Source of the DNA: Amborella trichopoda | Taxonomy: Eukaryota > Streptophyta > Magnoliopsida > Amborellales > Amborellaceae | Direction: 5' to 3' | DNA: 64,000 bases | Assembly (NCBI RefSeq): GCF_000471905.2 | Contig: NW_006500355.1 | Coordinates: 1,001,713 to 1,065,712 of the forward strand | Part shown: piece by piece, positions 49,164 to 60,610 of the stretch | Position numbering within the stretch: position 1 is the stretch's first letter | Layout: every line of letters starts with the position of its first letter | Notes under the pieces: generated by a model | What the model was told of the DNA's origin: nothing | Database searches by the model: none | Seen by the model: the letters and a program-made list of their open reading frames with translations, nothing else | Made by a program: the position numbers and the translations under genes

Positions 49164-49430
49164 ATGTTAGATTTGCTTCATGGGGCCAAAGTTTTCTTAA
49201 AGATCAATTTAAAGAGTGGTTACCATCAAATATGGATTCGTCCAAGGGATGAACGGAAGACTGCATTCAAAACTCAACATGGACTCTACGAGCGGTTGAT
49301 GATGCCATTTGGGCTTTCTAATGCACTAAGCACCTTCATGCACCTAATGACTATGGTATTTCATTCCTTTATTGGTAAATTTGTTGTGGTTTAATTTGAT
49401 GATATCTTCGTTTTCAGTGCCAACCCAAAT
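49164..49430 (+). pseudogene. Gypsy reverse transcriptase fragment
   Basis: The reading frame contains [20 protein letters not shown] and [13 protein letters not shown], conserved blocks of Ty3/gypsy RT. A stop interrupts just before the catalytic FDDI segment (about 49397), so the domain is broken. It belongs to the element at 46576-52057. Confidence 0.9.
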
Positions 49431-49693
49431 GATCATGATCATCTTAACCACTTAGAACAAGTATTTGATGTATTAAATAAGGAATATTTTTTGTGAATTT
49501 TTTTTAAAAAAGCTCCTTTATCTAGGACAATGGTATCTTTTTGGGGTATGTCATTTCATCCGAGGGCATCAAGGTGAACCAAGAAAAGGTGAAGGCCATA
49601 GCTGAGTGGCATGTGCCAAATTCACTTGTGAAATGTGCTCTTTTCATGACCTAGAGACCTTATTGCGGCTTTATTAGAAATTTAAGCACACTA

Positions 49694-49987
49694 ATGGCAC
49701 CAATGACCATTTGTATGAGGGACGGAAAGTTTTCATGGAGTCCCGCTACTGATAAGAGCTTCACTTTAATTCAACCTAAGACGATGCAAGCACCAATACC
49801 CGCATTACTAGATTTATCCGAGGTGTTCGAAGTTGAAACCGATGCATCAAACGTTGGCATAGGAGCAGTTCTAAGTCAAGAGGAGCGACCAATGCCTTTC
49901 TTTAGTGAGAAGTTGAATGATGAACATAAGAAGTATTCGATCTATGACCTTGAGTTTTATGTAGTGGCGCAAGACTTCCACAACTAG
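49694..49987 (+). pseudogene. Gypsy RNase H fragment
   Basis: Contains FEVETDASNVGIGAVLSQE and a KYSIYDLEFYVV segment, typical of the RNase H domain next to gypsy RT. It is open for 97 codons but disconnected from the RT by stops. Confidence 0.85.
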
Positions 49988-50279
49988 AGGCAATACTTGA
50001 TCCATAGGGAGTTTACTCTATACTCAAATCATGAAGCACTTCGGCACTTGAGTTCTCAAAAGAAGTTAGTCAATGCTTTAAATAGAAGGGTGGCTTTGCA
50101 TGGGGTTTGAAATGATAAAATACCAATATAAGGATTATCCAATTTACAGCAAGGTCCTAAAAAAATGTGTTGAAGGGCGAGACCCCATGGAAGAGTACCT
50201 AACGTATGTTTGTTATTTATTTAAGGGTGTACGTTTATGCATAACGTATGTTTGTTATTTATTTAAGGGAGAAGATAAT

Positions 50280-51387
50280 TATGGAGCTTCGCAATGGAGG
50301 CTTAGGTGGACACTTAGGACACAACAAAGCTACGTATGTGAGGGAAGAAACATATTTTTGGCCATGCATGCGAAGGGATGTTGACAGATTTGTGGTTGAA
50401 TGTTCAATTTGCCGTATTAAAAGGTCACACACAAAATATGGATGTTTGTACTCCCCTCCCTATTCCAGATGCCCCAAGGGTTGATACCTCTATGTACTTC
50501 ATACTTGCACTCCTGCAAACCATATGAGGTACAGACCCTATATTTGTTGAAGTTGATCGATTTTCCAAAAATTGCACATTCTATTCCTTGTGGGAAAACT
50601 AATGGATGTTACGCCAATATCTTATTCAAAGAGATCATGAGGCTACATAGTATCCCCTTGTCCATTACATTTATTGAAATACGAAGTTCTTGAGTCATTT
50701 TTGGTGCACTTTGTGGAAGCACTTGGGAACTAAGCTTCAATTTTCTCGCACTAATCACCCTAAAACAAATTAAAAAACTAAGGTGGTGAATAGGAGCCTC
50801 GGTAATCTCTTGAGGAGTATTGTTGGTGATAATATATATCAGTGGAACATCGTTTTACCCCAGGTCGAATTTGTTTACAAGAGTTCGGTGAATCTGTCAA
50901 TGGGAAAATCACCAGTTGAGATTGTTAATGGGAGGACTCTTAATTATGTGCTCGACCTAATGCCATTACTAGTACAAGGCAAGGCAACTGATGATGTTGA
51001 TACTTTTGTTGAGCATATACGAGACTCAAAGCCCAAATCAAGAAGAAAATTGAAGACAGTAATGCAAAGTATCGAGAAGCTTCAAATGGGCATCAGAGAA
51101 AGAAGATTTTCAAAGAATGTGACTTAGTAATTGTGTACTTGCAAAAAGAGAGGTTTCCAATGAGAACCTACAATAAGCTCAAGTCCAAAAAGGTGAGCTC
51201 CAACCGAATTTTAAAGAAATATAAGAATAATGCATATGAGGTGGAAGTACCAAAGGCATTAGTTATCTCATCGGTGTTTAATGTTGCAAATTTATTTGAA
51301 TTTCATGGAGGCCCTTTAGAAGCCCGAGAAGAATTAGTTGTTGGTATGATCAAACAACAACTGATGAAAAAAGGAAGAAGAAATTGA
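50280..51387 (+). pseudogene. Gypsy integrase fragments
   Basis: HLGHNKATYVREETYFWPCM followed by C-x2-C (about 50300-50420) is the HHCC zinc-binding head. A degraded core follows (about 50500-51127), then a C-terminal segment ending ISSVFNVANLFEFHGGP (51133-51387). Several frameshifts separate them. Confidence 0.85.
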
Positions 51388-52124
51388 GAAAGTTGAAAGC
51401 TTTCAAACTCGAAAGGGTTCATTTAGCCAATATCTAGATTCTAGTCAAATGGAAGGGAAGGCCATATCTCAATAGCATGTGGATTTCTAAGGAAGATTTC
51501 AAGAGGGTGGATCCAAATCCAAATCCATATCCCCTATATGCTGAAGACAACTCGTCGGAGTCGAGTTCCTTTCAACTGGGGGTGAATGATGTAGCCATTC
51601 CCCAGCCACAACCAATAGTTCGTGGCTAGGCAAAGAAAGGTTGTATGACCATGGGAGCCAAAAGGGGACGACAAACATTGTAATTAAGAAATTTATTTTG
51701 GGTTATTTTTCATGTTGTTAGGGGCAGGCTTAGTCATTTATTTTTCAGTTAATAATATATTATTTTTCAGTTATTAATAGATGGCTAGGATTAAATAGAA
51801 TGAATGGGTAGGATTTCTCATGAGCTTTTTAGGATTTTGAGTTTGCTTCAATGCATGTTACTAAAGGGTTTTAGCAGAGATCCATTATTATTTTCCTAGA
51901 GAAATTTTGAGTTAATAAAATTTGTACGTGGATTCCTCGCTGCTTTGCTAATTTTCTTGTTTCTTTTACTCCCTTTCCCCTCAAGTCTTGTTATTTTATT
52001 GAGTTTTAATGAATTAAAAGTGCTGGTTAATGAAGAATCAAACCCTAATTTGCATCAAAAGGAAAAATGGAGATGATACATAGTAGAGGAGGATAAATCC
52101 CAAATATACAGTTTCATGAAAGCC

Positions 52125-52216
52125 AAGAAACTACCTAGGGCATAGCTGGTTATAATGGGAACTTTCCTCATTGCAGATGATATCATGACGGATTTATCTC
52201 AAAGGAAATTCTGCAA
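52125..52216 (-). other. Candidate mtSSB first coding exon
   Basis: On the minus strand a strong pyrimidine tract and TTTTTTTGCAG precede about 92 bp containing ATG. The frame gives MISSAMRKVPIITSYAL before a donor CTAG|GTAGTT (exon end 52125). The short basic N-terminus fits a mitochondrial presequence, and the place (upstream of exon 2, across the gypsy element) is right. However, it ends in phase 1 whereas the 45275 exon opens in phase 0, and direct joining meets a stop. Either a small exon between them is missed or the start lies elsewhere. Confidence 0.4.
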
Positions 52217-52539
52217 AAAAAGAAAACTGCAATTATAAAAACCTCACATAAAAAATTCAACAAGCAATTGTAAGCTCCAAACGGTAAAAAAAAAAATGCA
52301 TTTATCATCCAAACTGTGACCTAAAATATACTTATCCAACAATTTTTCCATTTCAAAAGGCAAATAACCTGCAAAAGCTAGCGCTGATTCTCCATTATGA
52401 GCTCTTAACCTTCTCTATTACCAAAAGATCCAGAAAAAATCTAAAATAAACTAGAAATGGAAACTTTGAATTCTAATTTCTAACTAAAAGGAAAAACTAA
52501 AAAACAAAAACAAATTTGAGTTTTATTATCATAGCTTTC

Positions 52540-52745
52540 CTAAATCCACACCTTAGAATCAGGAGAACCAAAAGTATTCTGACCCCTAATCTTCAAATGC
52601 GCACCACCATATTTCGTAGCAAGAAAAAAGCCCGAAACCCTGACGCTAGGTTGCTCTAAACCCTAAACCCCAGAAGAGAGCAAACACAGAGGCAAAGCCA
52701 TGAAAAATGAATTGAATTCAGCTAGAAGACAGCCCCCGGCATATA
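52540..52745 (-). other. Possible 5' leader/promoter of mtSSB
   Basis: On the minus strand this contains GGGTTTAGGGTTTAGAG (telo-box-like AAACCCTAAACCC on the plus strand at about 52659-52672), common near starts of plant replication and translation genes. A donor-like TTCTAAG|GTGTGG sits near 52548. It is tentative. Confidence 0.35.
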
Positions 52746-52779
52746 GGCGAATGACAGCAAAGGACACAGTATGCATAGC

Positions 52780-55182
52780 TTTTACTTTTTGGGGTGCTTT
52801 GTGCTCCCTGCGGGAGCAGGTTGTATTATTTCTCCCTCTTGCATTTTCTAGTTTAGGGGGCTTGCTTTAGAATCAAAATGAGTTTTTTCAAGAGAAATAA
52901 ATCTCACCGTTCAAAAATTGAAATTTCCTTTTTCAATTTTAAGATCTTTGCTTTTTTGGAAATTTACAAGACATTTCAATTTATTTTTAAAATTTAAAAT
53001 AGTCTCTTATATTTCATGTTTTATGCTTAAGTTGCAATTTTGAGATCGTGTGGTATAATTAATTTTAAAGAAATTATAAAAAATATACCTTGTTTTTTGG
53101 TAGATCAATGGGGAATACAAGCCCTTACCCGTTTTTAGGAATAATTAGCAGTTTTCGAATGCGCCAATAGGAATGATAACCTAGATCGGTAACTGAGGCT
53201 CAAGTAGTGTTTCTATCACGACCTCAACCCCATTCCCAAAAAAAATATAGTTTAATTTTTGGATTATTAAAAATAAACTTCCAATTTTTTAAGACCTCAT
53301 CCATGCCATTTTTTTTTACTTTTTACTTTTTTTTTTTACCAAAATAGCATTCACGGTAGTCTTAAGAATCTTGAAGACATCACGGTATGATCATGGGTGG
53401 TTTAATATTTTGAGACATCACCGCCCTTAAACAGCCATTGTTAAGAAGCATCATGGCATTTAAAAAGCTGTGATGGTTGTTAAGGCAACACGGCACTCAA
53501 AAAAAGCCATGATACTTGGATGAAAGTATAACGGTTAAATTAGAATCGACAGTCCAATAAACCATCATGGTTCTTGAAGTGTTGTGATGCATCAAATTTA
53601 CACACACGCCAAGACCATCACGGTTTTCACTAGTATGTGATGCCTTCACGACTCTGAGACTACCACGAAGGTTACTCTCATCTTCTCCACCAAAAAAGGA
53701 GTATGGAAGTGGCTTTGGAAAGTTTTGGGTTTATTTTCAATAATCTAAAAGTTATGGTATATTTTTTATAACTTCCCTAAAAAAAAATTTGCTATTTTTG
53801 TTATTAAATTTTTTTTATATTTTGTATAGATGAGAAGTGTATATGTCCCAAATTTGAGCTCTCATATGTAGAAAAAACTCAGCAAAACAATAGAGTAGAA
53901 TGTTCATTTACTCCCTCGAATAAAACCTTATTTGGAATTATTTGTAAGGCCTCAAAATTTGGGGATGTACCATCTTCAACCTATAGATTAACTTTAGTTA
54001 AAAAAACAAAAATCCAACTTATACCCTCTATGTGAAGGAAAAAAATAATGCCTCGAGATTAGATAGTGACCATCCAATTTTTAAATAGTGAGATATGAGT
54101 ATTAGATACTCAAATTTTAATATTTTTTTATAGAATAATCATCTAGTAATTCTTAATAGTTCCTAAAATTTCAAATTAAAAAAAACAATCCCTGAGTAGA
54201 AGTAAACTACAACCACACACCCTTAAAAGGCGGGGCTTGTATCAACTATGAAACGCAGTGTTCTACCTGTAAGTTTTGAAAATGGAAAATAAATTTTTTC
54301 AACTATGAACCGCACTATTCTACCCGTAAGTTTTGAAAATGGAAAATAACTTTTTTGGGATTGTATATGAAGATACCATTTACCTGTTGTACAAAGAGGT
54401 CACAATTGCTTAAAACCATCCGATGTGAAATTTGATAGTTTGATGATGTCACACAGTTCGATAATTTTTTTTTAAAACTTTGTGTTTGGTCATTGGAATA
54501 AATATAATCACCTAATTTCACATCGGAATGTCAAGATTAATGGTAACCACCTTATACTTATCCATTCCTTTTGTAAGTTTTTTTTTTTTTTTTTTTGAGT
54601 AAAACATGCAAGTATAATTATAATTGCTTTAAATTGATGGTTAGGTTGAGGATGTTGCATCCTCTGAATTGAAGGATTACAAGGCGCCCATCAAAGGAAA
54701 CATATATTCGCGGGATTTTTTTATTTTTAAGATGTGGTTTGGTATGACCAAGAATTACCCGAGTTAGACCCTGTTAAGTTTGAGCCCGATTCCAGTTTTC
54801 TAATAAATAGTGCGTCCCATTTGATGGATGATCCAATTGCTTTTAAGACCTCAAAACTTATTTTATTTTTCTTATTATTTTTTTAAAAATTCATAAACCC
54901 CAAATCAGACTTTTTGAGGAATTTATCAAAATAAATCTGAAAAACTATTTAACATGTATTTTTTAATTTCAAACCAAAATATACAAATTAGAATAGTTGA
55001 AAAAAATAAAGAAAATGTTAAATAGTTGTAAAGGAAGGTATATTTTGTATAAGTTTCTTATTTTATCTATATACTCATGTTGGGGATTTAATTCAAAATA
55101 AGGTACCCATGATGAACTGAATTTGACCACCTTAGTAAATTTTTGATGGGTGAGGTTTGTATATGGTGTTCACTTTTACCTC
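52780..55182. repeat. Intergenic repeats; nothing coding
   Basis: 53330-53700 holds a loose series of CATCACGG/CCATCATGG-type words. 53890-54200 is an inverted relative of 41970-42310. At 54243-54355 a 57-bp unit is tandemly duplicated (CAACTATGAA, GTAAGTTTTGAAAATGGAAA). The remainder is AT-rich, with poly-T near 54578-54596. Confidence 0.5.
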
Positions 55183-55186
55183 TAAA

Positions 55187-55697
55187 TTTGGGCAAGCTTT
55201 ATATGCTTCCTCTATAATATCGTAATTCTATCCCCCCTTTATCTAACTGTCTATTCTGAATGGAGGGTTAAGATCATCTCAATCACAATGTCACATCTCT
55301 ATATTATTTTATTTTTAATTTTTTTTTTATGAACTATTTTGACACCAAATTTTGGGCGTCCATTCCTCTATGAAACTCGCACTAGTGAAAAAAATAAAAA
55401 AATATTAAAATAGAATGACCAAAATACCCCTAAAAGTTTTAAAGGGTATTTTGATCATTATATTTTATTGAAAAAATATTTTTAATACTTTTTATAGGTG
55501 CGCCCCAATGAAAAGATGACATGTATCAAATTTCATATTCATACAAATTGTATAAAAAAGGCTAAAAATAAAATACTTTGAGACATCGAATCTAAGAACA
55601 AACGCTGAGTGACTCTCTTGATCAAAATTGGACTGCTAGATGATAGGAGGGGGATAGAACTTCTATGTTGTAGGGAAAGCATATAAACCTTTCCCAT
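55187..55697. mobile_element. MITE 'C' copy 3
   Basis: Left GGGCAAGCTTTATATGCTTC; right TATGTTGTAGGGAAAGCATA, then TAAACCTTTCCC. Collinear with 14201-14718, including an internal AT-rich inverted repeat around CCAAAATACCCCTAAAAG. Non-coding. Confidence 0.7.
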
Positions 55698-56430
55698 TTT
55701 GTCAAAAAATGTAGTTTCAATGTTGGAAACTCTACAATAGCTTGAAACTTTATTCATCCTTGATTATAAAAGGAAAATTGTCTCATACGGGCTGGACCGT
55801 ATAACTACATATGCGGTCAAAAAAATGTGAAGCATCCATCTTAAAGATGGATGCAAGTAGGTGTTCCATTTAAAAACAAAGGAATCTACCGATCCAAATG
55901 TTTTCTTACTAGAATTATTATTTCTTATTTTTAATATTTATTTATTTATTCGTATTCATGATCTCCATGTTAGAAATTATGTCCTTAAAAACTCAGTCAA
56001 AAAATCCATCTAAAAAATACATTTATTAGTAGACGTGGATTTCTACATATACAAGCTTGGCCACATAGAATCTAGTTCCATTATAAAATTTAAGATCCCA
56101 AAAACAATGTTCGTCTAGCATATCTATAAATACCTAAAAATCTTAAAAAAAAAAAAAAAGCTGTTCAAACAACTTTTTACAAAATGCACGATTGGACTTT
56201 AAATTATTTTTCGTCTTTATATCCATGCATTCTGAAGTTCAATTGGGAAGTTCTCCAATTTAGAATATTTTTTTCTACTTAATTTTCGACGAGGTGCTAC
56301 TTACTTCAATAGTATAACGTTGCAGCCTTACACAGACTTCCTCCAACAATTCAACTTGACCTGCTTTATTTATTTATTTATCGTAGAAATTCTGATGTAC
56401 AAATCTGAAACAGTGAATAATTTTTACTTC
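55698..56430. other. Upstream region of the PPR gene
   Basis: AT-rich; no gene or clear promoter element recognised. Confidence 0.4.
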
Positions 56431-56439
56431 TCTCTCTCT

Positions 56440-56650
56440 GTAAACACGAGAGAGGGTCAGAGGGGGGAGATTCCACATTTTTATACAGAGAGAGAGAGGG
56501 TCAGAGGGGGAAGATTCCACATTTTTATAGAGAGAGAGAGAGGGAGAGAGAGTGCTATACGTGCCTGATGCAGAGAGATCGCTCCCTGATGCGAACAACT
56601 GATGCTTTGATGCAGAGAGAGATCGATCCCTGATGCGAACAACTGATGCT
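56440..56650. repeat. Two tandem-duplicated minisatellites upstream of the PPR start
   Basis: GAGAGGGTCAGAGGGG and AGATTCCACATTTTTATA occur twice in tandem (about 56449-56485 and 56495-56530). TGATGCAGAGAGATCG, then CCCTGATGCGAACAAC, occur twice (about 56566-56599 and 56607-56642). They end about 140 bp before the PPR ATG, so they are in the promoter or leader. Confidence 0.8.
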
Positions 56651-56786
56651 TTTTGTACATAAGCCTCTTACAATCACATCCCCATAGTCTAAATGACACT
56701 TGTTCTTTGGGTAAATTTCCAGATGCTTGTGAGCATGTTTTATCTAGACATCATAGAGATTTTGAAAAGTTACCTGAGAAAAAAGC

Positions 56787-59072
56787 ATGAATATGAACAC
56801 AATCAGGAAACCATATTACCAATTCAGTCGTCTCATCGATTTCACCGCCACCACTCTCATCAATTCTTGTAACACCATGAGAGAGATATTGCAGGTCCAT
56901 GGCCAAATGGTCACAAGGGGCGAAACCGGTGACCCGAATAACCTTGGCCGCATCGTTTATTTATTCATCGAATCGAAGTTCAGAAACTTAGGCTATGCCG
57001 AATTGCTTTTTTATCATTCCGATAATCTCAACACCTTCATATGGAACACCATGATAAAAGGTTACACAGCAGAGCATTTACCTGAAAGAGCTTTCTCTCT
57101 CTACTCTCTCATGCTCCAAAAGTCATTCAAACCAGATAACTATACGTACCCATTTCTCCTCAAAGCCTGCATGGGCTTTTCCCAGTTCAGGACAGGCAAA
57201 CAAGTACATGGGCAGGTTGTGAAGAATGGCTTAGAGAGAGAAACCTTTGTCACTAACAATCTGATTTATATGTATGCTAGTTCTAGACAGATGGAATGTG
57301 CACAGAGATTGTTTGATGAAAGCCATAATAGTTCGGATCCACCTATGTGGAATTCACTCATTAGTGGGTATCTTGAAAATGGATTTGTTGAAATTGCAAT
57401 GTGGCTGTTTGGTGAGATGCCTGATAAAAATTTGGTTTCTTGGAGCATTATGATCAGTGGGTTTGAGCGCATGGGTCTTCATGGAGAGGCAATGAGGTTT
57501 TTCAGTGACATGATTGTTAAAAGAGAAGAGATTGATGGGGTTTTAATGGCAATTGTGGTTTCAGCCTGTGCGAATTCAGGTTTGCTAGAAGAAGGTAAGA
57601 GACTCCATTGTTATGCCATAAAGAAGCTCCCTCTGCAAAAAGATGAGTTCTTGCTGAATGGCTTTGTCAACATGTATGCGAAATGTGGGTGCATGGAGAA
57701 TGCATGCCTTCTGTTTGATAGGCTCCCTCGAAGAGATTTAATCACATGGAATGCTATGATCCACGGCTATTTAAGGCACCGCCTCATATCGAATGCATAT
57801 GAACTCTTCACAGAGATGCCCCAAAGAGATGTTGTGTCATGGTCCACAATGATATCGGGTTATTCGCAGAGTGGGTTTCACACTGATGCCTTGAAACTGT
57901 ACTTAGACATGAGAATTGTGGGGTTTGAAGTGAATGAAATCACAATTGTTAGTGTGCTTTCTTCTTGCACTAAGTTACAAGAATTCAAAGAAGGGGAAAA
58001 GGTCCATGCCCACATGATTAAGAGTGGATTGAAGGGTCTGGACACTAAACTCAAAAATGGGTTGGTCTATTTGTATGCAGGGTGTCGAAGAATGGACTCT
58101 GCATTGGAGCTTTTCCGAGAATCCGATCAAGATGTGGTGGCTTGGTGTGCTCTGATTGTGGGTTTTGCAAGGTCTGGTTTTGTCGACTTTTCTCGCCGAC
58201 TCTTTGATAAAATGCCTCATAGAGATGCCATTGCTTGGGGTACCATGATATCGAGTTACACTAATTGTGAACGGCTCAATGAAGCCTTAAATCTCTTCAA
58301 AGAGTTGGAATGCTCACAAATCGAGCCTGAGGAGGCATCCATGGTGAGCTTATGCACTGCTTGTGCTCGGTTGGCCAGTCTAGAACAAGCGACAAAGGTT
58401 CACAATTACATCAAAAAGACAAAGATCTCACCGAGTAGCAATCTTTCCACTGCCTTAATAGATATGTATGTTAAGTGTGGGAACATAGAATATGCTCTAA
58501 AGCTCTTTCAATCGCTAAATGACAATAAGAATGTGTCTATATGGAACGCTATGATAGGGGGGCTCGCAATGAATGGTCGTAGTAAAGAAGCCTTGGGGCT
58601 TTTCTCAGAGATGGAAAGAACCAATATCAAGCCTGATGAGATTACATTTGTAGGAGTTCTAAGTGCATGTCGGCATGGTGGGCTCATAGATGAGGCATGG
58701 CATATTTATGATAAAATGAATAGGGTCTATGGAATCGAGCCTGGGGTTGAGCACTATGGGTGCATGGTGGACCTCATAAGTCGACTTGGGCGCTTATCAG
58801 AGGCTGAGGATCTGACAGCAAAGATGACCATGAGGCCCCAGGTTTCAACTTGGGGTGCATTATTGGCTGCTTGTAAAATTCATGGAGATGTGAAATTAGG
58901 GGAGAGAGTAGCTAAGCACCTTTTAAAGCTTGATCCGAACCATGTTGGATGCAGAGTGATGCTTTCCAATCTCTATGCAGAGGCAGGCTTTTGGGACAAG
59001 GTAGCTGAAGTGAGAAGAGGAATGAAGAGTCTTTCAAAGACCCCAGGGTGGAGCTTGATTGAGGTTGAATAA
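56787..59072 (+). CDS. PLS-class pentatricopeptide repeat protein, E subgroup (761 aa)
   Basis: One uninterrupted exon, as is usual for plant PPR genes. Start MNMNTIRKPYYQFSRLIDFT, with INSCNTMREILQVHGQMVTRG at about residue 25. Serial P, L and S motifs run from about residue 85 to 690; recognisable anchors are WNTMIKGY, TYPFLLKAC, GKQVHGQVVKNG, WNAMIHGY, WSTMISGYSQSG, WCALIVGFARSG, WGTMISSY, WNAMIGGLAMNG and TFVGVLSACRHGG. The end, WGALLAACKIHGDVKLGERV to TPGWSLIEVE, is the E1/E2 region. There is no E+ or DYW deaminase tail. Such proteins bind organellar RNA in a sequence-specific way and often act in C-to-U editing with a separate DYW partner, or in splicing or stability. The target organelle and RNA cannot be told from this reading. 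Codons from about residue 295 to the stop, plus about 70 bp of 3' sequence, were copied twice downstream. Confidence 0.95.
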   Translation: MNMNTIRKPYYQFSRLIDFTATTLINSCNTMREILQVHGQMVTRGETGDPNNLGRIVYLFIESKFRNLGYAELLFYHSDNLNTFIWNTMIKGYTAEHLPERAFSLYSLMLQKSFKPDNYTYPFLLKACMGFSQFRTGKQVHGQVVKNGLERETFVTNNLIYMYASSRQMECAQRLFDESHNSSDPPMWNSLISGYLENGFVEIAMWLFGEMPDKNLVSWSIMISGFERMGLHGEAMRFFSDMIVKREEIDGVLMAIVVSACANSGLLEEGKRLHCYAIKKLPLQKDEFLLNGFVNMYAKCGCMENACLLFDRLPRRDLITWNAMIHGYLRHRLISNAYELFTEMPQRDVVSWSTMISGYSQSGFHTDALKLYLDMRIVGFEVNEITIVSVLSSCTKLQEFKEGEKVHAHMIKSGLKGLDTKLKNGLVYLYAGCRRMDSALELFRESDQDVVAWCALIVGFARSGFVDFSRRLFDKMPHRDAIAWGTMISSYTNCERLNEALNLFKELECSQIEPEEASMVSLCTACARLASLEQATKVHNYIKKTKISPSSNLSTALIDMYVKCGNIEYALKLFQSLNDNKNVSIWNAMIGGLAMNGRSKEALGLFSEMERTNIKPDEITFVGVLSACRHGGLIDEAWHIYDKMNRVYGIEPGVEHYGCMVDLISRLGRLSEAEDLTAKMTMRPQVSTWGALLAACKIHGDVKLGERVAKHLLKLDPNHVGCRVMLSNLYAEAGFWDKVAEVRRGMKSLSKTPGWSLIEVE

Positions 59073-59139
59073 GAAGCTTCTTTGTTGAAGCCCCAAAGTT
59101 GATGGTGGATTCATAGTAATCTGTGCACTTTAATGTCAA

Positions 59140-60543
59140 CATGTATGCGAAATGTGGGTGCATGGAGAATGCATGCCTTCTGTTTGATAGGCTCCCTCGA
59201 AGAGATTTAATCGCATGGAATGCTATGATCCACGGCTATTTAAGGCACCGCCTCATATCGAATGCATATGAACTCTTCACAGAGATGCCCCAAAGAGATG
59301 TTGTGTCATGGTCCACAATGATATCGGGTTATTCGCAGAGTGGGTTTCACACTGATGCGTTGAAACTGTACTTAGACATGAGAATTGTGGGGGTTGAAGT
59401 GAATGAAATCACAATTGTTAGTGTGCTTTCTTCTTGCACTAAGTTGCAAGAATTCAATGAAGGGGAAAAGGTCCATGCCCACATGATTAAGAGTGGATTG
59501 AAGGGTCTGAACGCTAAGCTTAAAAATGGGTTGGTCTATTTGTATGCAGGGTGTCGAAGAATGGACTCTGCATTGCAGCTTTTCAGAGAATCCGATCAAG
59601 ATGTGGTGGCTTGGTGTGCTCTGATTGTGGGTTTTGCAAGGTCTGGTTTTGTCGACTTTTCTCGCCGGCTCTTTGATAAAATGCCTCATAGAGATGCCAT
59701 TGCTTGGGGTACCATGATATCGAGTTACACTAATTGTGAACGGCTCAATGAAGCCTTAAATCTCTTCAAAGAGTTGGAATGCTCACAAAAATCGAGCCTG
59801 AGGAGGCATCCATGGTGAGCTTATGCACTGCTTGTGCTCGGTTGGCCAGTCTAGAACAAGCGACAAAGGTTCACAATTACATCAAAAAGACAAAGATCTC
59901 ACCGAGTAGCAATCTTTCCACTGCCTTAATAGATATGTATGTTAAGTGTGGGAACATAGAATATACTCTAAAGCTCTTTCAATCGCTAAATGACAATAAG
60001 AATGTGTCTATATGGAACGCTATGACAGGGGGGCTCACCATGAATGGTCGTAGTAAAGAAGCCTTGGGGCTTTTTTCAGAGATGGAAAGAACCAATATCA
60101 AGCCTGATGAGATTACATTTGTAGGAGTTCTAAGTGCATGTCGGCATGGTGGGCTCATAGATGAGGCATGGCATATTTATGATAAAATGAATAGGGTCTA
60201 TGGAATCGAGCCTGGGGTTGAGCACTATGGATGCACGGTGGACCTCATAAGTCGACTTGGGCGCTTATCAGAGGCTGAGGATATGACAGCAAAGATGACC
60301 ATGAGGCCCCAAGTTTCAACTTGGAGTGCATTATTGGCTGCTTGTAAAATTCATGGAGATGTGAAATTAGGGGAGAGAGTAGCTAAGCACCTTTTAAAGC
60401 TTGATCCGAACCATGTTGGATGCAGAGTGATGCTTTCCAATCTCTATGCAGAGGCAGGCTTTTGGGACAAGGTAGCTGAAGTGAGAAGAGGAATGAAGAG
60501 TCTTTCAAAGACCCCAGGGTGGAGCTTGATTGAGGTTGAATGA
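59140..60543 (+). pseudogene. Truncated PPR copy 2, frameshifted
   Basis: Corresponds to residues about 295-761 of the upstream gene. It lacks the N-terminus, so its first ATG is the methionine of NMYAKCGCME (59141). A run of A is two bases longer (CTCACAAAAATCG, about 59786-59798, versus CTCACAAATCG). This shifts the frame, and the first part stops at 59818. The second half stays open in another frame to the TGA at 60543. Not able to make the full segment as read. Confidence 0.9.
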
Positions 60544-60610
60544 GAAGCTTCTTTGTTGAAGCCCCAAAGTTGATGGTGGATTCATAGTAATCTGTGCACT
60601 TTAATGTCAA

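Larger units (their letters stand above)
46576..52057 (+). mobile_element. Complete Ty3/gypsy LTR retrotransposon, decayed
   Basis: 5' LTR 46576-47022 (447 bp) and 3' LTR 51587-52057 (471 bp) both start TGATG and end TTTGCATCA. The 5-bp target duplication AAAGG is exact (46571-46575 and 52058-52062). A primer-site-like GCTACCAGAGC follows the 5' LTR, and a purine tract AACTGGGGGTGAA precedes the 3' LTR. Interior order: gag-like remnant (about 47170-48240), aspartic protease motif NDSGSSENIVS (about 48390), reverse transcriptase (49164-49430), RNase H (about 49694-49987), integrase zinc finger and core (about 50280-51127), integrase tail (51133-51387). PR-RT-RH-IN order identifies Ty3/gypsy. 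Many stops and frameshifts interrupt it, so it is not autonomous. It lies antisense to mtSSB, probably in its first intron. Confidence 0.93.

Noticed and set aside
57975..58220. Minus-strand ORFs repeated in each PPR unit (for example 57975-58220, 59372-59689 and 60840-61157)
   Set aside because: They recur only because the PPR segment is repeated, and they have no protein-like features of their own.
59123..60543. Treating the two frames of PPR copy 2 as two separate genes
   Set aside because: They are one unit split by a 2-base insertion, as shown by alignment to units 1 and 3.
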